Assembly (NCBI GenBank): GCA_031289065.1
Contig: JAITQI010000145.1
Coordinates: forward strand, 1-11,212
DNA from: Oscillospiraceae bacterium
Lineage (GTDB): Bacteria; Bacillota; Clostridia; Oscillospirales; UBA929
Reading direction: 5' to 3'
Length of the DNA stretch: 11,212 nt
Shown here: piece after piece, positions 1-8,800 of the stretch
How positions within the stretch are numbered: the stretch's first letter is position 1
How the letters are laid out: each line of letters opens with the position of its first letter
Translations under genes and position numbers: made by a program
Notes under the pieces: model-generated
What the model saw: the letters and a program-made list of their open reading frames with translations, nothing else
What the model was told of the DNA's origin: nothing
Database searches by the model: none

Positions 1-261
1 GCGTTGCTCTTGGCGACCGGACTGGTGAGCTATACCGAGCAGCTTCCGGCGCCCCGATCCGAAGACCCCGACATTGAGATCGTGGACGATCAGGATCCGC
101 CGCTGTCCCCGCTGGAGACAGAAGGATCCCCCGCCGCGCTGGCGGCCAGCCTGCTGGTATCGTTCACCTTCGTTCTCGTGTGGGTGCTGGTCTTCCGCCC
201 GAGAACATCCGCGCTGGCCGAAACGGCCGAAGTCTCCCAGGAGTCTTCCTCCGGAGGCTGA
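1..261 (+). CDS. C-terminal end of an unidentified membrane protein (5' truncated)
   Basis: The reading frame is open from the first base and stops at TGA 259-261, so only the last 86 residues are visible and the true start lies upstream. The fragment opens with a short hydrophobic stretch (ALLLATGLVSY). A Pro/Asp/Glu-rich stretch of about 35 residues follows, then one clear membrane segment (roughly residues 45-66: AALAASLLVSFTFVLVWVLVF). A positive stop-transfer patch (RPR) and a short Ser/Glu-rich tail ending SSSGG complete it. The membrane segment followed by arginines suggests a membrane anchor with the acidic stretch outside the cell. I do not recognise the family. It is read in the same direction as the sortase gene 73 bp downstream, so it could be a functional partner, but there is no LPXTG motif. 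The frame is probably real, because codon use matches its neighbours and the topology is sensible. Confidence 0.6.
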   Translation, partial: ALLLATGLVSYTEQLPAPRSEDPDIEIVDDQDPPLSPLETEGSPAALAASLLVSFTFVLVWVLVFRPRTSALAETAEVSQESSSGG

Positions 262-334
262 CGTTCCTATCGGTTATCGTTAGGTTGATTGACAAACTTT
301 ATCTCTCCAAAAACTGACGAGACGGTTGTAATTT

Positions 335-1345
335 ATGACAAAAGGGAAGCGCGTCAAAACCCCGCGCAGACGGCGCAAACCGACCGCTGTGCAGATAGCC
401 GCCCGTTGCCTGATTGGCGCGGGCGCGAGTCTCATGCTGTTCGCGGGGGTCTATGAGGCGGCCAACTATCCCTGGCAGATTTACTTCAAACAGCAAGACG
501 AATTCAACTCCTACGAGGCCCTCCCCGACCCCACCCCCCCCGTCTTCGCCCCGGACGCCGCGCCGCCCCCGCCCGCCGCGTCCTTTGAACCCGGGAGCGA
601 CCCCCCTGAAGACGAGGAACTTTCCCTGCCTGGGGAGGAAAATCTGTCCGATTTCGGTGACGGTGTGGACATGAGCGTCCAGCAGACGGTGCTGGGCATC
701 CTCAAAATCCCCAAACTGGGCACGTCGGTCAACATCATCGCCGGTACCAGGCAGAGCCAGTTGGTTTGGGGGGCGGGGCACGTCAACGGCTCCCCCATGC
801 CCGACCAGCTCGGCAACGTCTGTATCGCCGGCCACCGCGTCACCGCCCGGATGCACCCCTTCCGCCACTTGGAGCTGATGGCCCCGGGGGACTATGTGTT
901 CGTCCAGTACCAGGAGCATGTGTATACCTATGAAACCATCTCGACCTTCGTCGTCTCCAACACCGACATTTCGGTCATGCACACGGTGTCCGAGGAGCCG
1001 CGCCTGCTGACACTCATCACCTGTCACCCGCCGGGCAGCGCTCGTCAGCGCCTCATCCTCCGAGGGCGGCTCATTCTGGTGGACGATCGCCCCGCCGCGG
1101 AATACTTCGCGCCGCCCACCCCCCCGCCGGAAATCACGCCGGACGTGACAGAGTCCCCCCGCCCCGAGGAAACGCCGCCCGCGTCTGACCTCGACCCGCC
1201 GGACGACTCCGACCCAGGGGCCTCCGGAGAGCCCCCCGCTCCCCCGGAGTTTTCCCCGATCCCCGAAGACCAACCCCCGGCTGAGGACGAACCCCCCGCC
1301 GAGGAAGAACCGCCCCTCCCCCCCGCCGACGTGACCGAAGGATAA
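335..1345 (+). CDS. Membrane-anchored sortase (class D-like) with proline-rich flanks
   Basis: Sortases are cysteine transpeptidases outside the membrane that attach proteins to the cell wall or to each other. This 336-residue protein has a basic N-terminus (KGKRVKTPRRRRK), one membrane segment at about residues 20-42, a Pro/Asp/Glu-rich linker (about 62-110), a sortase core (about 115-250), and a long Pro/Glu tail (about 257-336). The core carries the family triad: His167 in IAGHR, Cys230 in TLITC and probably Arg239 in RQRLILRG. The opening ILKIPKLG and the GNVCIAGHR block fit class D or E better than class B; TLITC followed by P and RL also occurs in class C, so the class is uncertain. An in-frame TAA at 329-331 makes ATG 335 the first possible start. 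No good Shine-Dalgarno sequence precedes it, which is odd for this window. The tail is low complexity, encoded by C-rich runs, and is not part of the catalytic fold. No LPXTG substrate is visible in the window. Confidence 0.88.
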   Translation: MTKGKRVKTPRRRRKPTAVQIAARCLIGAGASLMLFAGVYEAANYPWQIYFKQQDEFNSYEALPDPTPPVFAPDAAPPPPAASFEPGSDPPEDEELSLPGEENLSDFGDGVDMSVQQTVLGILKIPKLGTSVNIIAGTRQSQLVWGAGHVNGSPMPDQLGNVCIAGHRVTARMHPFRHLELMAPGDYVFVQYQEHVYTYETISTFVVSNTDISVMHTVSEEPRLLTLITCHPPGSARQRLILRGRLILVDDRPAAEYFAPPTPPPEITPDVTESPRPEETPPASDLDPPDDSDPGASGEPPAPPEFSPIPEDQPPAEDEPPAEEEPPLPPADVTEG

Positions 1346-1371
1346 GTTTCCCCTCATAAAGAAACAAGACG

Positions 1372-1405
1372 AGAGAGCGGTTCCAAAATGATGGAACCGC
1401 TCTCT
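1372..1405. terminator. Intrinsic terminator between convergent sortase and gcvPB
   Basis: A perfect 13-bp stem, AGAGAGCGGTTCC (1372-1384) paired with GGAACCGCTCTCT (1393-1405), closes an 8-nt loop. On the plus strand it is followed by a T-rich stretch (TTGTTGATTTT), as expected for a Rho-independent terminator of the sortase gene. On the minus strand the hairpin is followed by a broken T-tract (CGTCTTGTTTCTTT), so it can plausibly also end the purL-gcv transcript. It begins 26 bp after the sortase stop and ends 29 bp past the gcvPB stop. Confidence 0.88.
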
Positions 1406-1434
1406 TTGTTGATTTTCTCCAAAACGAGAAGTGC

Positions 1435-2871
1435 CTACTCCTTAAAAGTGAGAACCGGCTTTCGGGCCGCTTGCGCCTCGTCGGGGCGGCCCACCGGGGC
1501 GGACAGGGGCGCCGCCTTCAGGGCGTCCGGATCCCTCTCAGCCAGGGCGGCCAACTCGGTCATGGTCTCGATGAAGGCGTCCAACGTCTCCGGCGTCTCG
1601 GTCTCGGTGGGCTCCACCATCAACGCCTCCCGCACGGTCAGGGGGAAATACATGGTGGGCGGGTGGAAGCCCCGGTCAATGAGTCCCTTGGCGATGTCGG
1701 CGGCCGACGCGCCGTGTTCCTTCTGCCGGGCCGCCGAAAATACGCACTCATGCATACAAACCCGGTCGTAGGGGATGTCGTACACCCCCCGCAGCTTGGC
1801 CCGCACATAGTTGGCATGGAGCACCGCCGCCTCCGCCGCCTCGGTCAGCCCCCGGCCCCCCAGCCGCAGAATGTAGGCGTAAGCCCGCAGGATGACCCCA
1901 AAGTTGCCGTAAAAGGAGCGCACCCGTCCGATGGACAGCGGCCTGTCTGTTTCCAGCCGGAGGCCCTCCGCTGTGGATACCACCCGGGGCACGGGCAGGA
2001 AGGGCGCCAAGGCTTCGGTGACCCCCACCGGGCCGGAGCCCGGCCCACCGCCCCCATGGGGCGTGGCGAAGGTCTTGTGCAGATTGACATGAACCACGTC
2101 AAAGCCCATGGCCCCCGGGCTGGTGTGCCCCAAAATCGCGTTGAGGTTGGCCCCGTCGTAGTACAGCAGGCCCCCCGCCTCGTGGGTCAGCCGGGCGATC
2201 TCCAAAATGTCCCGCTCAAAAAGCCCCAAGGTGTTGGGGTTGGTCAGCATCAGACCGGCCACCTCCGGCCCCAGCGCCCCCTTCAAAGCCTCCAAATCCA
2301 CCAGCCCCCGGCTGTCCGAGGGGATTTGCCGCGTCGTAAAACCGGCCATGACCGCCGAGGCGGGGTTGGTACCGTGGGCCGAGTCGGGGATCAGCATGAC
2401 CCGGCGGGCGGTGTCCCCCCGGCTCTCATGCCAGGCGGAAATCATCATCAGACCGGTCAGCTCTCCATGGGCTCCGGCGGCCGGTTGCAGGGAAAAGGCG
2501 GCCATGCCGCAGATGCGGGACAGATGGGCCTCCATGTCGTACAGCACCCGCAGCGCCCCCTGGGCGTGTTCCGGGCGGGCATAGGGATGCAGTCCGGCGA
2601 AACCGGGCAGACAGGCGGCCGCCTCGCCGATTTTGGGGTTGTATTTCATGGTGCAGGAGCCAAGAGGGTAAAAGCCGGTGTCCACCCCGTAGTTGAGCCG
2701 GGACAGGTTGGTGTAGTGCCGCACCACCTCGTTTTCCCCCACCTCGGGCAGGGGCGGCGGCGCGCCCCGCAAATTGTCCACCCCCAACAGAGCGGCCAAA
2801 TCGACCTCGACCTCGGGAAGATAGTCGGTGCCCCGTCCCGGACGGCCGTGTTCGTAAATCACCTTGCTCAT
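1435..2871 (-). CDS. gcvPB: Glycine dehydrogenase (decarboxylating) subunit 2, P-protein beta
   Basis: This is the PLP-binding half of the two-subunit glycine decarboxylase (P-protein). It decarboxylates glycine and passes the aminomethyl group to the lipoyl arm of GcvH. The protein has 478 residues, normal for GcvPB. Visible family blocks are YGVDTGFYPLGSCTMKYNPK (about 61-80), DSAHGTNPASA (about 163-173), TNPNTLGLFE (about 210-219) and HVNLHKTF, where Lys266 is the expected Schiff-base lysine, followed by a Gly-rich loop (PHGGGGPGSGPVG). The frame stays open upstream to 3027, but the start is set at ATG 2871-2869. There a GGGAGG site (2884-2879) lies 7 nt upstream, and the protein opens with the expected MSKVIYE. 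The ATG overlaps the gcvPA stop (ATGA, 4 nt), indicating translational coupling that would favour the equal subunit supply the complex needs. It is the last gene of the cluster. Confidence 0.96.
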   Translation of the reverse strand: MSKVIYEHGRPGRGTDYLPEVEVDLAALLGVDNLRGAPPPLPEVGENEVVRHYTNLSRLNYGVDTGFYPLGSCTMKYNPKIGEAAACLPGFAGLHPYARPEHAQGALRVLYDMEAHLSRICGMAAFSLQPAAGAHGELTGLMMISAWHESRGDTARRVMLIPDSAHGTNPASAVMAGFTTRQIPSDSRGLVDLEALKGALGPEVAGLMLTNPNTLGLFERDILEIARLTHEAGGLLYYDGANLNAILGHTSPGAMGFDVVHVNLHKTFATPHGGGGPGSGPVGVTEALAPFLPVPRVVSTAEGLRLETDRPLSIGRVRSFYGNFGVILRAYAYILRLGGRGLTEAAEAAVLHANYVRAKLRGVYDIPYDRVCMHECVFSAARQKEHGASAADIAKGLIDRGFHPPTMYFPLTVREALMVEPTETETPETLDAFIETMTELAALAERDPDALKAAPLSAPVGRPDEAQAARKPVLTFKE

Positions 2872-4172
2872 CGGTTCGCCTCCCAGGCCGACAGGATGCG
2901 CCCCCGGCGCTCGGCCCCGTCCTTTTCGGTGCAGCACAGCAGCCGCGCCCCGGCCAGCTCGGGATAGTCCGCCGACAGGTCGTACCCCCAATCGCAGACC
3001 GCACCCTCCGGCGGGCGCAGGACACATTCCCGGAAGAAGGGGGCGTCAAACACCTGGGTAAAGCCGTATTGCGACACAAGCGTCCGCCGCAGGTCGTCCA
3101 TGTGTATGGCTGACAAGGCGGCGGCCTTGACCAGACCCTTCGGCCCCATCAGGCTCAGATAGACTGTGGCCGTAAGGGCGCACAGCGCCTGGTTGGAGCA
3201 GATGTTGGACACCGCCTTGTCCCGCCGGATGTGCTGTTCCCGCGCCTGGAGGGTGAGCACAAAGGCCCGCCGCCCCTGGGCGTCTGTGGTCTGCCCCGCG
3301 ATACGCCCCGGCATACGCCGCAAGTAACTCTCCTTGGTGGCCAGATAACCGGCGTGAGGCCCGCCGAAAGAAGGCGGTAGCCCCAGCGGCTGGCATTCCC
3401 CCGCGGCGATGTCAAACCCGCAGGCCCCTGGCGGCTTGAGAACCGCCAGGGACAAGGGGTCGCACACCGCCACGGCGGCGGCGCCTCCCGCCTTGGCCAG
3501 GGCGGCTATCGCCGTCATCGGCTCCAGAACCCCGAAAAAGTTGGGGTTCTGGACGATCACCGCCGCCGTGTCGTCGGTCAGGGCCTCGGACAGACCGGTA
3601 AGGCTTTGCCCTTGCGGGTCGGTATCGGTCTCCGCAAGTTCCACCCCCCGGAAGCGGGCGTAAGTGCGCAACGTCCGCCGCACCTCGGGGTGGACGCCCC
3701 GGGACACCAGGGCCCGATGCTTCCGGGTCTGCCCCACGGCCATGAACAGAGCCTCGGCGCAAGCGCTGGCCCCGTCGTACTGGGAGGCGTTGGCCACGTC
3801 CAGCCCGGTCAGGCGGGTGATGTGACTCTGAAACTCGAAAATCCCCGTCAGCGTCCCCTGGCTGATCTCCGGCTGATAGGGGGTGTAGGCGGTGGCGAAT
3901 TCCGAACGGGATACCAAGCCCGCCAGGGCGGCGGGGATGTAGTGGTCATAGACACCCGCTCCCAAAAAAGGGGTGGCGGCGGGGTCGTTTTGCCCGGCCA
4001 GTTCGGTCAGATGGGCCGCCAGGGCGCACTCGTCCATGGGCCCGGGCAGACCATCGATGCCCCCGGCCCGGGCGGCGGCGGGGATGTCCTCAAACAGCGC
4101 CCCGGGCGTGGAAAGGCCCAGCGCCGCCAGCAGCCCCGCCCGCTCCCCATCGGTATACGGCAGATACGACAT
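2868..4172 (-). CDS. gcvPA: Glycine dehydrogenase (decarboxylating) subunit 1, P-protein alpha
   Basis: This is the second half of the split glycine decarboxylase. It has the same fold type as GcvPB but lacks the PLP lysine, and it pairs with GcvPB to form the active site. It has 434 residues, close to the usual length. Family blocks are clear: the N-terminal MSYLPYTDGER, FLGAGVYDHYIPA, the TPYQPEISQG segment, ANASQYDGASACAEAL (all in the first third), QNPNFFGVLE, and FGGPHAGYLA in the middle. It begins 3 nt after the gcvH stop; a GAAGG stretch about 11 nt before the ATG is a weak ribosome site, so it may rely on reinitiation by ribosomes leaving gcvH. It overlaps gcvPB by 4 nt at its end. 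The split gcvPA/gcvPB arrangement is common in Firmicutes, whereas many Proteobacteria and eukaryotes have one fused P-protein. Confidence 0.96.
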   Translation of the reverse strand: MSYLPYTDGERAGLLAALGLSTPGALFEDIPAAARAGGIDGLPGPMDECALAAHLTELAGQNDPAATPFLGAGVYDHYIPAALAGLVSRSEFATAYTPYQPEISQGTLTGIFEFQSHITRLTGLDVANASQYDGASACAEALFMAVGQTRKHRALVSRGVHPEVRRTLRTYARFRGVELAETDTDPQGQSLTGLSEALTDDTAAVIVQNPNFFGVLEPMTAIAALAKAGGAAAVAVCDPLSLAVLKPPGACGFDIAAGECQPLGLPPSFGGPHAGYLATKESYLRRMPGRIAGQTTDAQGRRAFVLTLQAREQHIRRDKAVSNICSNQALCALTATVYLSLMGPKGLVKAAALSAIHMDDLRRTLVSQYGFTQVFDAPFFRECVLRPPEGAVCDWGYDLSADYPELAGARLLCCTEKDGAERRGRILSAWEANR

Positions 4173-4175
4173 GAC

Positions 4176-4559
4176 TTACAGACCTTCGCAGAAGGCCGCG
4201 TAGGCCTTAGCGTCCATCAGCCCGTCCAGCTCCGCCGGGTTTGACAGCGTCAGCTTGACAATCCAGCACGCATAGGGCTCCTCGTTGAGAAGCTCAGGCG
4301 TCTCGGCCAGCCGCCCGTTGATTGCCAGGACGACCCCCGACACCGGCGCGTACAGATCCGAGGCGGCCTTGACCGACTCGATGACCCCGGCCACATCCCC
4401 GGCCGACAGCTGGGAGCCCACCGGCTCGCCATCGACAAACACAATGTCCCCCAAGGAGGACTGGGCAAAATCGGTGATGCCCAAATAGACGGCATCATCG
4501 TCCGCCCGCAGCCATTCGTGTTCGCTGGAATAATAGAGACCCGCTTTGACATCCGCCAT
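4176..4559 (-). CDS. gcvH: Glycine cleavage system H protein (lipoyl carrier)
   Basis: GcvH is the small mobile carrier of the glycine cleavage system. Its lipoyl-lysine shuttles the aminomethyl group from P-protein to T-protein and is then reoxidised by L-protein. The 127-residue product has the standard length and fold blocks: YYSSEHEWLR near the N-terminus, YLGITDFAQSSLGDIVFVDGEPVG, and GVIESVKAASDLYAPVSG, with Lys64 as the lipoylation site. The C-terminal part (NEEPYACWIVKL, KAYAAFCEGL) also fits the family. The ATG start is preceded by CGGAGG (4572-4567) at 7-nt spacing, the best ribosome site in the cluster, consistent with a need for high GcvH levels. It is separated from gcvT by a 227-bp gap and followed after 3 nt by gcvPA. 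No lipoate ligase or lipoyl synthase gene is in the window, so lipoylation must be supplied elsewhere. Confidence 0.97.
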   Translation of the reverse strand: MADVKAGLYYSSEHEWLRADDDAVYLGITDFAQSSLGDIVFVDGEPVGSQLSAGDVAGVIESVKAASDLYAPVSGVVLAINGRLAETPELLNEEPYACWIVKLTLSNPAELDGLMDAKAYAAFCEGL

Positions 4560-4786
4560 ACGAAAACCTCCGACATGATTTTACTGTGATTTATAGAATT
4601 GGGCGCGGCGAAATACGAAACGCGCCTATTTCTGCATGAAATACACAGAATCGAGCCATTCTCAAGGCACGAGAAATACAAAAAAACAACAGGGGATTGG
4701 TCCTATTCGTGAGAAAGAATGCGAAAGGAGATGAAAACAGGGGAAGAAACGCCAAGAGAAACCCATCCCCGCTTCCAACCCCGCCC
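4560..4786 (-). other. gcvT-gcvH gap with possible secondary promoter and hairpin
   Basis: This 227-bp stretch interrupts an otherwise tightly packed cluster and is noticeably more AT-rich than the genes. Read on the minus strand it contains a TATAAA box (4595-4590) about 30 nt before the gcvH start, with only a poor -35 at normal spacing. A second candidate is TTGAGA (4665-4660), 16 bp, TATTTC (4643-4638). A 6-bp GC stem GGCGCG/CGCGCC (4602-4607 with 4621-4626, 13-nt loop) sits between them. I looked for the conserved cores of the glycine riboswitch and did not find them, nor a convincing terminator for gcvT. No coding frame of its own is believable here. A secondary promoter giving extra gcvH-gcvPA-gcvPB transcript is an inference. 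Confidence 0.35.
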
Positions 4787-5845
4787 TCAGCCTTTATAGA
4801 AGGGGAGCGGCACCAACCGCGTCGCCTCTGCTCGACCGCGAATGTCTACGGCGTAAGGGCCGTCGCCCTCGGCTTCAACCAGCGCCAGAGCGATATTCCG
4901 TCCCAGCGCCGGGGCCACGCCCCCCGAGGTCACGGTGCCGCAGACCCGATTCTCAAATAAAACGGCGTACCCCGCCCGGGGAACGGCGCGGCCCTCCATC
5001 ACAAGCCCGACAAGCCGCCGGGGCGGGCCGTTCTCAGCCTGTTTCTCCAGGGCGGCACGGCCCAAAAAGTCATTCTCAAATTTGACAAATCGGGACAGCC
5101 CGGCTTCCAGCGGCGAGATGTCGTCGGCCAGCTCGTGGCCGTACAGGGGCAACGCCCCCTCCAGACGCAACGTGTCCCGGGCGCCGAGACCGCAGGGCGT
5201 CGCTCCGGCTTCCGCCAGGATGTCCCACACCCCCGCCGCGTCCCCGACAGGCAGGTAGAATTCAAAGCCAGGACCGCCGGTATACCCTGTGGCCGAAGAG
5301 AATACGGTGATTCCCAAAAATGGGAACAACCCGCAGCCGAAGAAGGGTAGCGCCGCGATGGCCCCTCCGCCGGGCAGCGCGGCCAGCAGCGCCGCCGCCC
5401 CCGGCCCCTGAAGGGCCAACTGCCCCCAAGCGGAGGATACGTTTCTCACCGTGACCCGAAACCCGGCGGCCAAGGCGCTGATATGGGCGAAGTCCTTGTC
5501 CGTGTTGGCCGCGTTGACCACCAGCAGGTAGGCCCCCTCATAGGGATACACGATCAGGTCGTCCACCGTGCCGCCGTTTTCGTGGCACATGGGGGCGTAG
5601 ACCGCCCGCCCGGCGGACAGGCGGCGCAGGTTGTTGGTCAGAAGCCGCCCCAAAAAGGGAAGCGCCTCCGGCCCGGCGACCAGAAGCTCTCCCATATGGG
5701 ACACATCGAACAGCCCGACCCCTTGCCGGACGGCCATATGTTCGGCCACAATACCTCCGGGATACTGCACCGGCAGTTCCCACCCGGCGAAATCCACCAT
5801 GCGCCCCCCCAGGGCGACATGGCGCTCATACAACGGCGTGCGCAA
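4787..5845 (-). CDS. gcvT: Aminomethyltransferase, glycine cleavage system T protein
   Basis: GcvT releases ammonia from the aminomethyl group on GcvH and transfers the methylene unit to tetrahydrofolate, giving 5,10-methylene-THF. The 352-residue product has the family blocks: RTPLYERHVALGGRMVDFAG then WELPVQY at the N-terminus, GLFDVSHMGE (about 44-53), GGTVDDLIVY (about 91-100, holding the folate-site aspartate region), GYTGGPGFE in the middle, and GLGARDTLRLEG leading into LYGHELADDISPLEAGL. The start is a TTG (5845-5843). An in-frame TGA lies three codons upstream and the next in-frame ATG falls inside the conserved GGRMVDF block, so TTG is the sensible choice. An AAAGGAG site (5863-5857) precedes it by 11 nt, a little long. 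It lies 36 nt after purL and 227 nt before gcvH. A TTG start with long spacing suggests modest translation. Confidence 0.95.
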   Translation of the reverse strand: MRTPLYERHVALGGRMVDFAGWELPVQYPGGIVAEHMAVRQGVGLFDVSHMGELLVAGPEALPFLGRLLTNNLRRLSAGRAVYAPMCHENGGTVDDLIVYPYEGAYLLVVNAANTDKDFAHISALAAGFRVTVRNVSSAWGQLALQGPGAAALLAALPGGGAIAALPFFGCGLFPFLGITVFSSATGYTGGPGFEFYLPVGDAAGVWDILAEAGATPCGLGARDTLRLEGALPLYGHELADDISPLEAGLSRFVKFENDFLGRAALEKQAENGPPRRLVGLVMEGRAVPRAGYAVLFENRVCGTVTSGGVAPALGRNIALALVEAEGDGPYAVDIRGRAEATRLVPLPFYKG

Positions 5846-5856
5846 AAGGCGTCACA

Positions 5857-5863
5857 CTCCTTT
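5857..5863 (-). promoter_or_regulatory. Ribosome binding site of gcvT (AAAGGAG, long spacing)
   Basis: AAAGGAG read on the minus strand lies 11 nt before the TTG start of gcvT. A GTG just after it is out of frame and soon meets a stop (GTG ACG ... GTA TGA), so it does not offer a better start. This site supports the TTG call despite its distance. Confidence 0.6.
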
Positions 5864-5881
5864 ATGAAAGTGTACGGTCAT

Positions 5882-8800
5882 TCACCGGAAATAATCCACG
5901 CCGCCCTCGAACAGCGGCTGGTACTTCTCCCCGGGGATGTTCTTGGCGGAGAGGGGATTGTACCGCTCGGTGTGGGCCATTTTTCCCAACACCCGGCCGT
6001 CCGGGCTGGTGATCCCCTCGATGGCGTACAGGGAGCCGTTGGGGTTCACCTCGGTGGCCATAGAGGGCTGCCCCTGCGCGTCGCAGTATTGGAAGGCCAC
6101 CTGCCCCTTTCTGACAAGGGCCGCCAGGCGCTCGGGGGAGGCCGTAAAGCGCCCTTCCCCATGGGCCACAGGCACCGTGTGAACCTGCCCCAACTCACAG
6201 CGGGACAGCCAGGGGGACAGCGCCGACGACACCCGAGTTGTCACGTAGCGTGACCGGTAACCGACGCTGTTAAACGTGAGGGTTGCCTCGAGTTTCTCGC
6301 TATCGAGAATGTCCCCGTAGGGGACAAGACCCAGCTTTATCAGCGCTTGGAAACCGTTACACACGCCGAGAATCAGGCCACCTCGGAAAAGCAGGGCCCG
6401 CACCGCCTCGGTCAGCCGGGGATGCCGGAAGAAGGCGGCCATGAACTTGCCCGACCCGTCCGGCTCGTCCCCCGCCGAAAAGCCCCCGGGGATGAACAGC
6501 ATATGGGACTGGTCCAGTGCGGCCGCCATGGCCTGAGCCGATTCGGTCAGGGCGGCGGGGGTCAGGTTGCGTATCACCAGCACCTGGGCCGCCCCCCCGG
6601 CCCGTTCCACGCCCCGGGCCGAGTCATATTCGCAGTTGGTGCCCGGGAAGACCGGGATGACGGCCCGGGGCTTGGCCGTCCGTGGGGACAAGGGCCGGGC
6701 CGCCCGGGCGGGATGGGCCAGCGCGGGCATGGCCCCGTCCTCCGTAAGACCAGCCGCTCCGCTGCCGTCCGCTGTCTGATCGCCGTCCGCCGTCGTCGGG
6801 AAGACAGATGCCAGAGGCTTCTCCCAGGCCACCCGCAGGGCGGAAAGGGGCAAAATGGTACCCCCAAAGGCCAGACGCCCGCTGTCCTCGGTGTGTCCCA
6901 GCAGGACGGCGTCGGGCAGAGCGGCGTCGCCGTCGCATTCAAAGACAAGGCCACCCGCCGTTCGGTCGAACCAGCGGAAGCTGTCGGGCCGGGGCGCGGT
7001 GGCAAAGCCGATGCCGTTGCCCAAACACATGAGCATGACCGCTCCCGCCGGGCCGCCCTCGCCGCAGGTCATGGCCGAAAGGACGCGGCCCCGTCGGCAC
7101 AGGGCGTGAAAATCGTCCCACCGAGCCAGCAGGGCGGGGTAGTCCGGTCGGCCCTCTTTCGTGCTGGGGGAGGCCAACAGATAGACGCCATGCCCCGGTC
7201 CCTTCCATTCGGGAGAGAGCACCCGGTCGGCGGGAGCGGTGGTCACCGCGAAAGAGACCACCGCCGGCGGCACATCCAAGTCCATGAACGAGCCGGACAT
7301 GGAGTCCTTGCCCCCAATGGCCGCGATCCCCAGCTCCCGCTGGGCCTCGAAAGCGCCCAACAGAGCCGCCAAAGGCAAGCCCCAGCGGGCGGGTTCCTCC
7401 CGCAGGCGGGGAAAGTATTCCTGTAAAGTGAGATAGGTTTCATCCCGGCTACACCCTGCCGCCACTAAGCGGGCCGCCGATTCGATCACCGCCCAGCGGG
7501 CCGCCCCGAAGGGGTCGTTCTCCGCCATGACCGGGTCAAAGGCGGTGGACATGACGCTACAGGTGGCGCTTTGCCCGTGCAGGGCGGGCAGCAGGGCGGC
7601 CATGACCTGGGTGGGGGTGGCCCGGTGGACGCCCCCGTGGGGTACCAGCACCGAACCCGCCCCAATAGAGCTGTCAAACCGTTCTACCAGACCCTTTTGA
7701 GAGCAAAAATTCAAATCCGAGGCCAGCGCCAGCAGACGGGAGGCCAATTCGTTATCTCCCCCCGTCGGAACGCGTCCCCCCGGCGGGTTCACCCGGGCGG
7801 TGGCCGTCTTGGGGGCGCCGTTGGTGTTCAGAAAGTCCCGGGAGATGTCCGCCACCGTCTGTCCGTTCCAGCACATGACAAGCCGGGCCGCCGCCGTCAC
7901 CTCGGCCACCACGGTGGCCTCCAGGTTTTCTGCGGCCGCCGCCCGTATCATGGCCTCGGCGTCCCCGGGGGAGACCACCACCGCCATGCGCTCCTGGGAC
8001 TCGGAGATGGCCAGTTCAGTGCCGTCAAGGCCCTCGTATTTTTTGGGCACCTTATCCAAATCGATGCGCAGCCCGTCGGCCAGCTCCCCGATGGCCACCG
8101 CCACGCCCCCCGCGCCGAAGTCGTTGCAGCGGCGGATGAGGCGGGTGACGGCGGGGTCGCGGAACAGGCGCTGGAGCTTGCGCTCCTCGGGGGGATTGCC
8201 CTTTTGCACCTCGGCGGCGCAGGCGGTCACCGAACGGGCGTCATGGCTTTTCGACGAACCGGTGGCCCCGCCGATGCCGTCCCGGCCGGTGCGGCCGCCC
8301 AGCAAAAGCACCAGGTCCCCCGGCTGGGGCGTTTCCCGCGTCACCCAACCCGCCGGGGCCGCGCCCACCACCGCCCCCAGTTCCATGCGCTTGGCGACAT
8401 AACCCGGGTGATAATACTCCCGCACAAAGCCGGTGGCCAGGCCGATTTGGTTGCCGTAGGAGGAGTAGCCCGCCGCCGCCGTGGTGGTCAGCTTGCGCTG
8501 GGGCAGCTTGCCGGGCAGCGTGTCGGACAGCGGGGCCCGGGGGTCGCCCGCGCCGGTCACCCGCATAGCCTGATAGACATAGGCCCGCCCGGACAGGGGG
8601 TCGCGGATGGCCCCGCCGATGCAGGTGGCCGCGCCGCCGAAGGGCTCGATCTCGGTGGGATGGTTGTGGGTCTCGTTTTTGAACAGCAGCAGCCAGTCCT
8701 CCGGTTGGCCGTCCACCTCGGCCCGCACCCGGACGGTGCAGGCGTTGATCTCGTCGGATTCGTCCAAATGGGGGAGCTTACCCTGCTGTTTCAGCCATTT

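Noticed and set aside
289..294. TTGACA upstream of the sortase as a -35 box
   Set aside because: The hexamer is perfect, but at 16-18 bp spacing there is no acceptable -10 box (AACTGA or similar), so no promoter is called.
1098..1345. Frameshift in the C-rich sortase tail
   Set aside because: The run-rich DNA invites sequencing errors, but the frame keeps a consistent Pro/Glu/Asp composition up to a stop just before the terminator, so no break is evident.
4560..4786. Glycine riboswitch before gcvH
   Set aside because: These are common upstream of gcv genes, so I looked for the conserved aptamer cores here and in the purL leader, and did not find them.
4697..4960. Small plus-strand frame from the gcvT-gcvH gap into gcvT
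   Set aside because: It starts at TTG with no matching ribosome site, is mostly antisense to gcvT and has no protein-like features.
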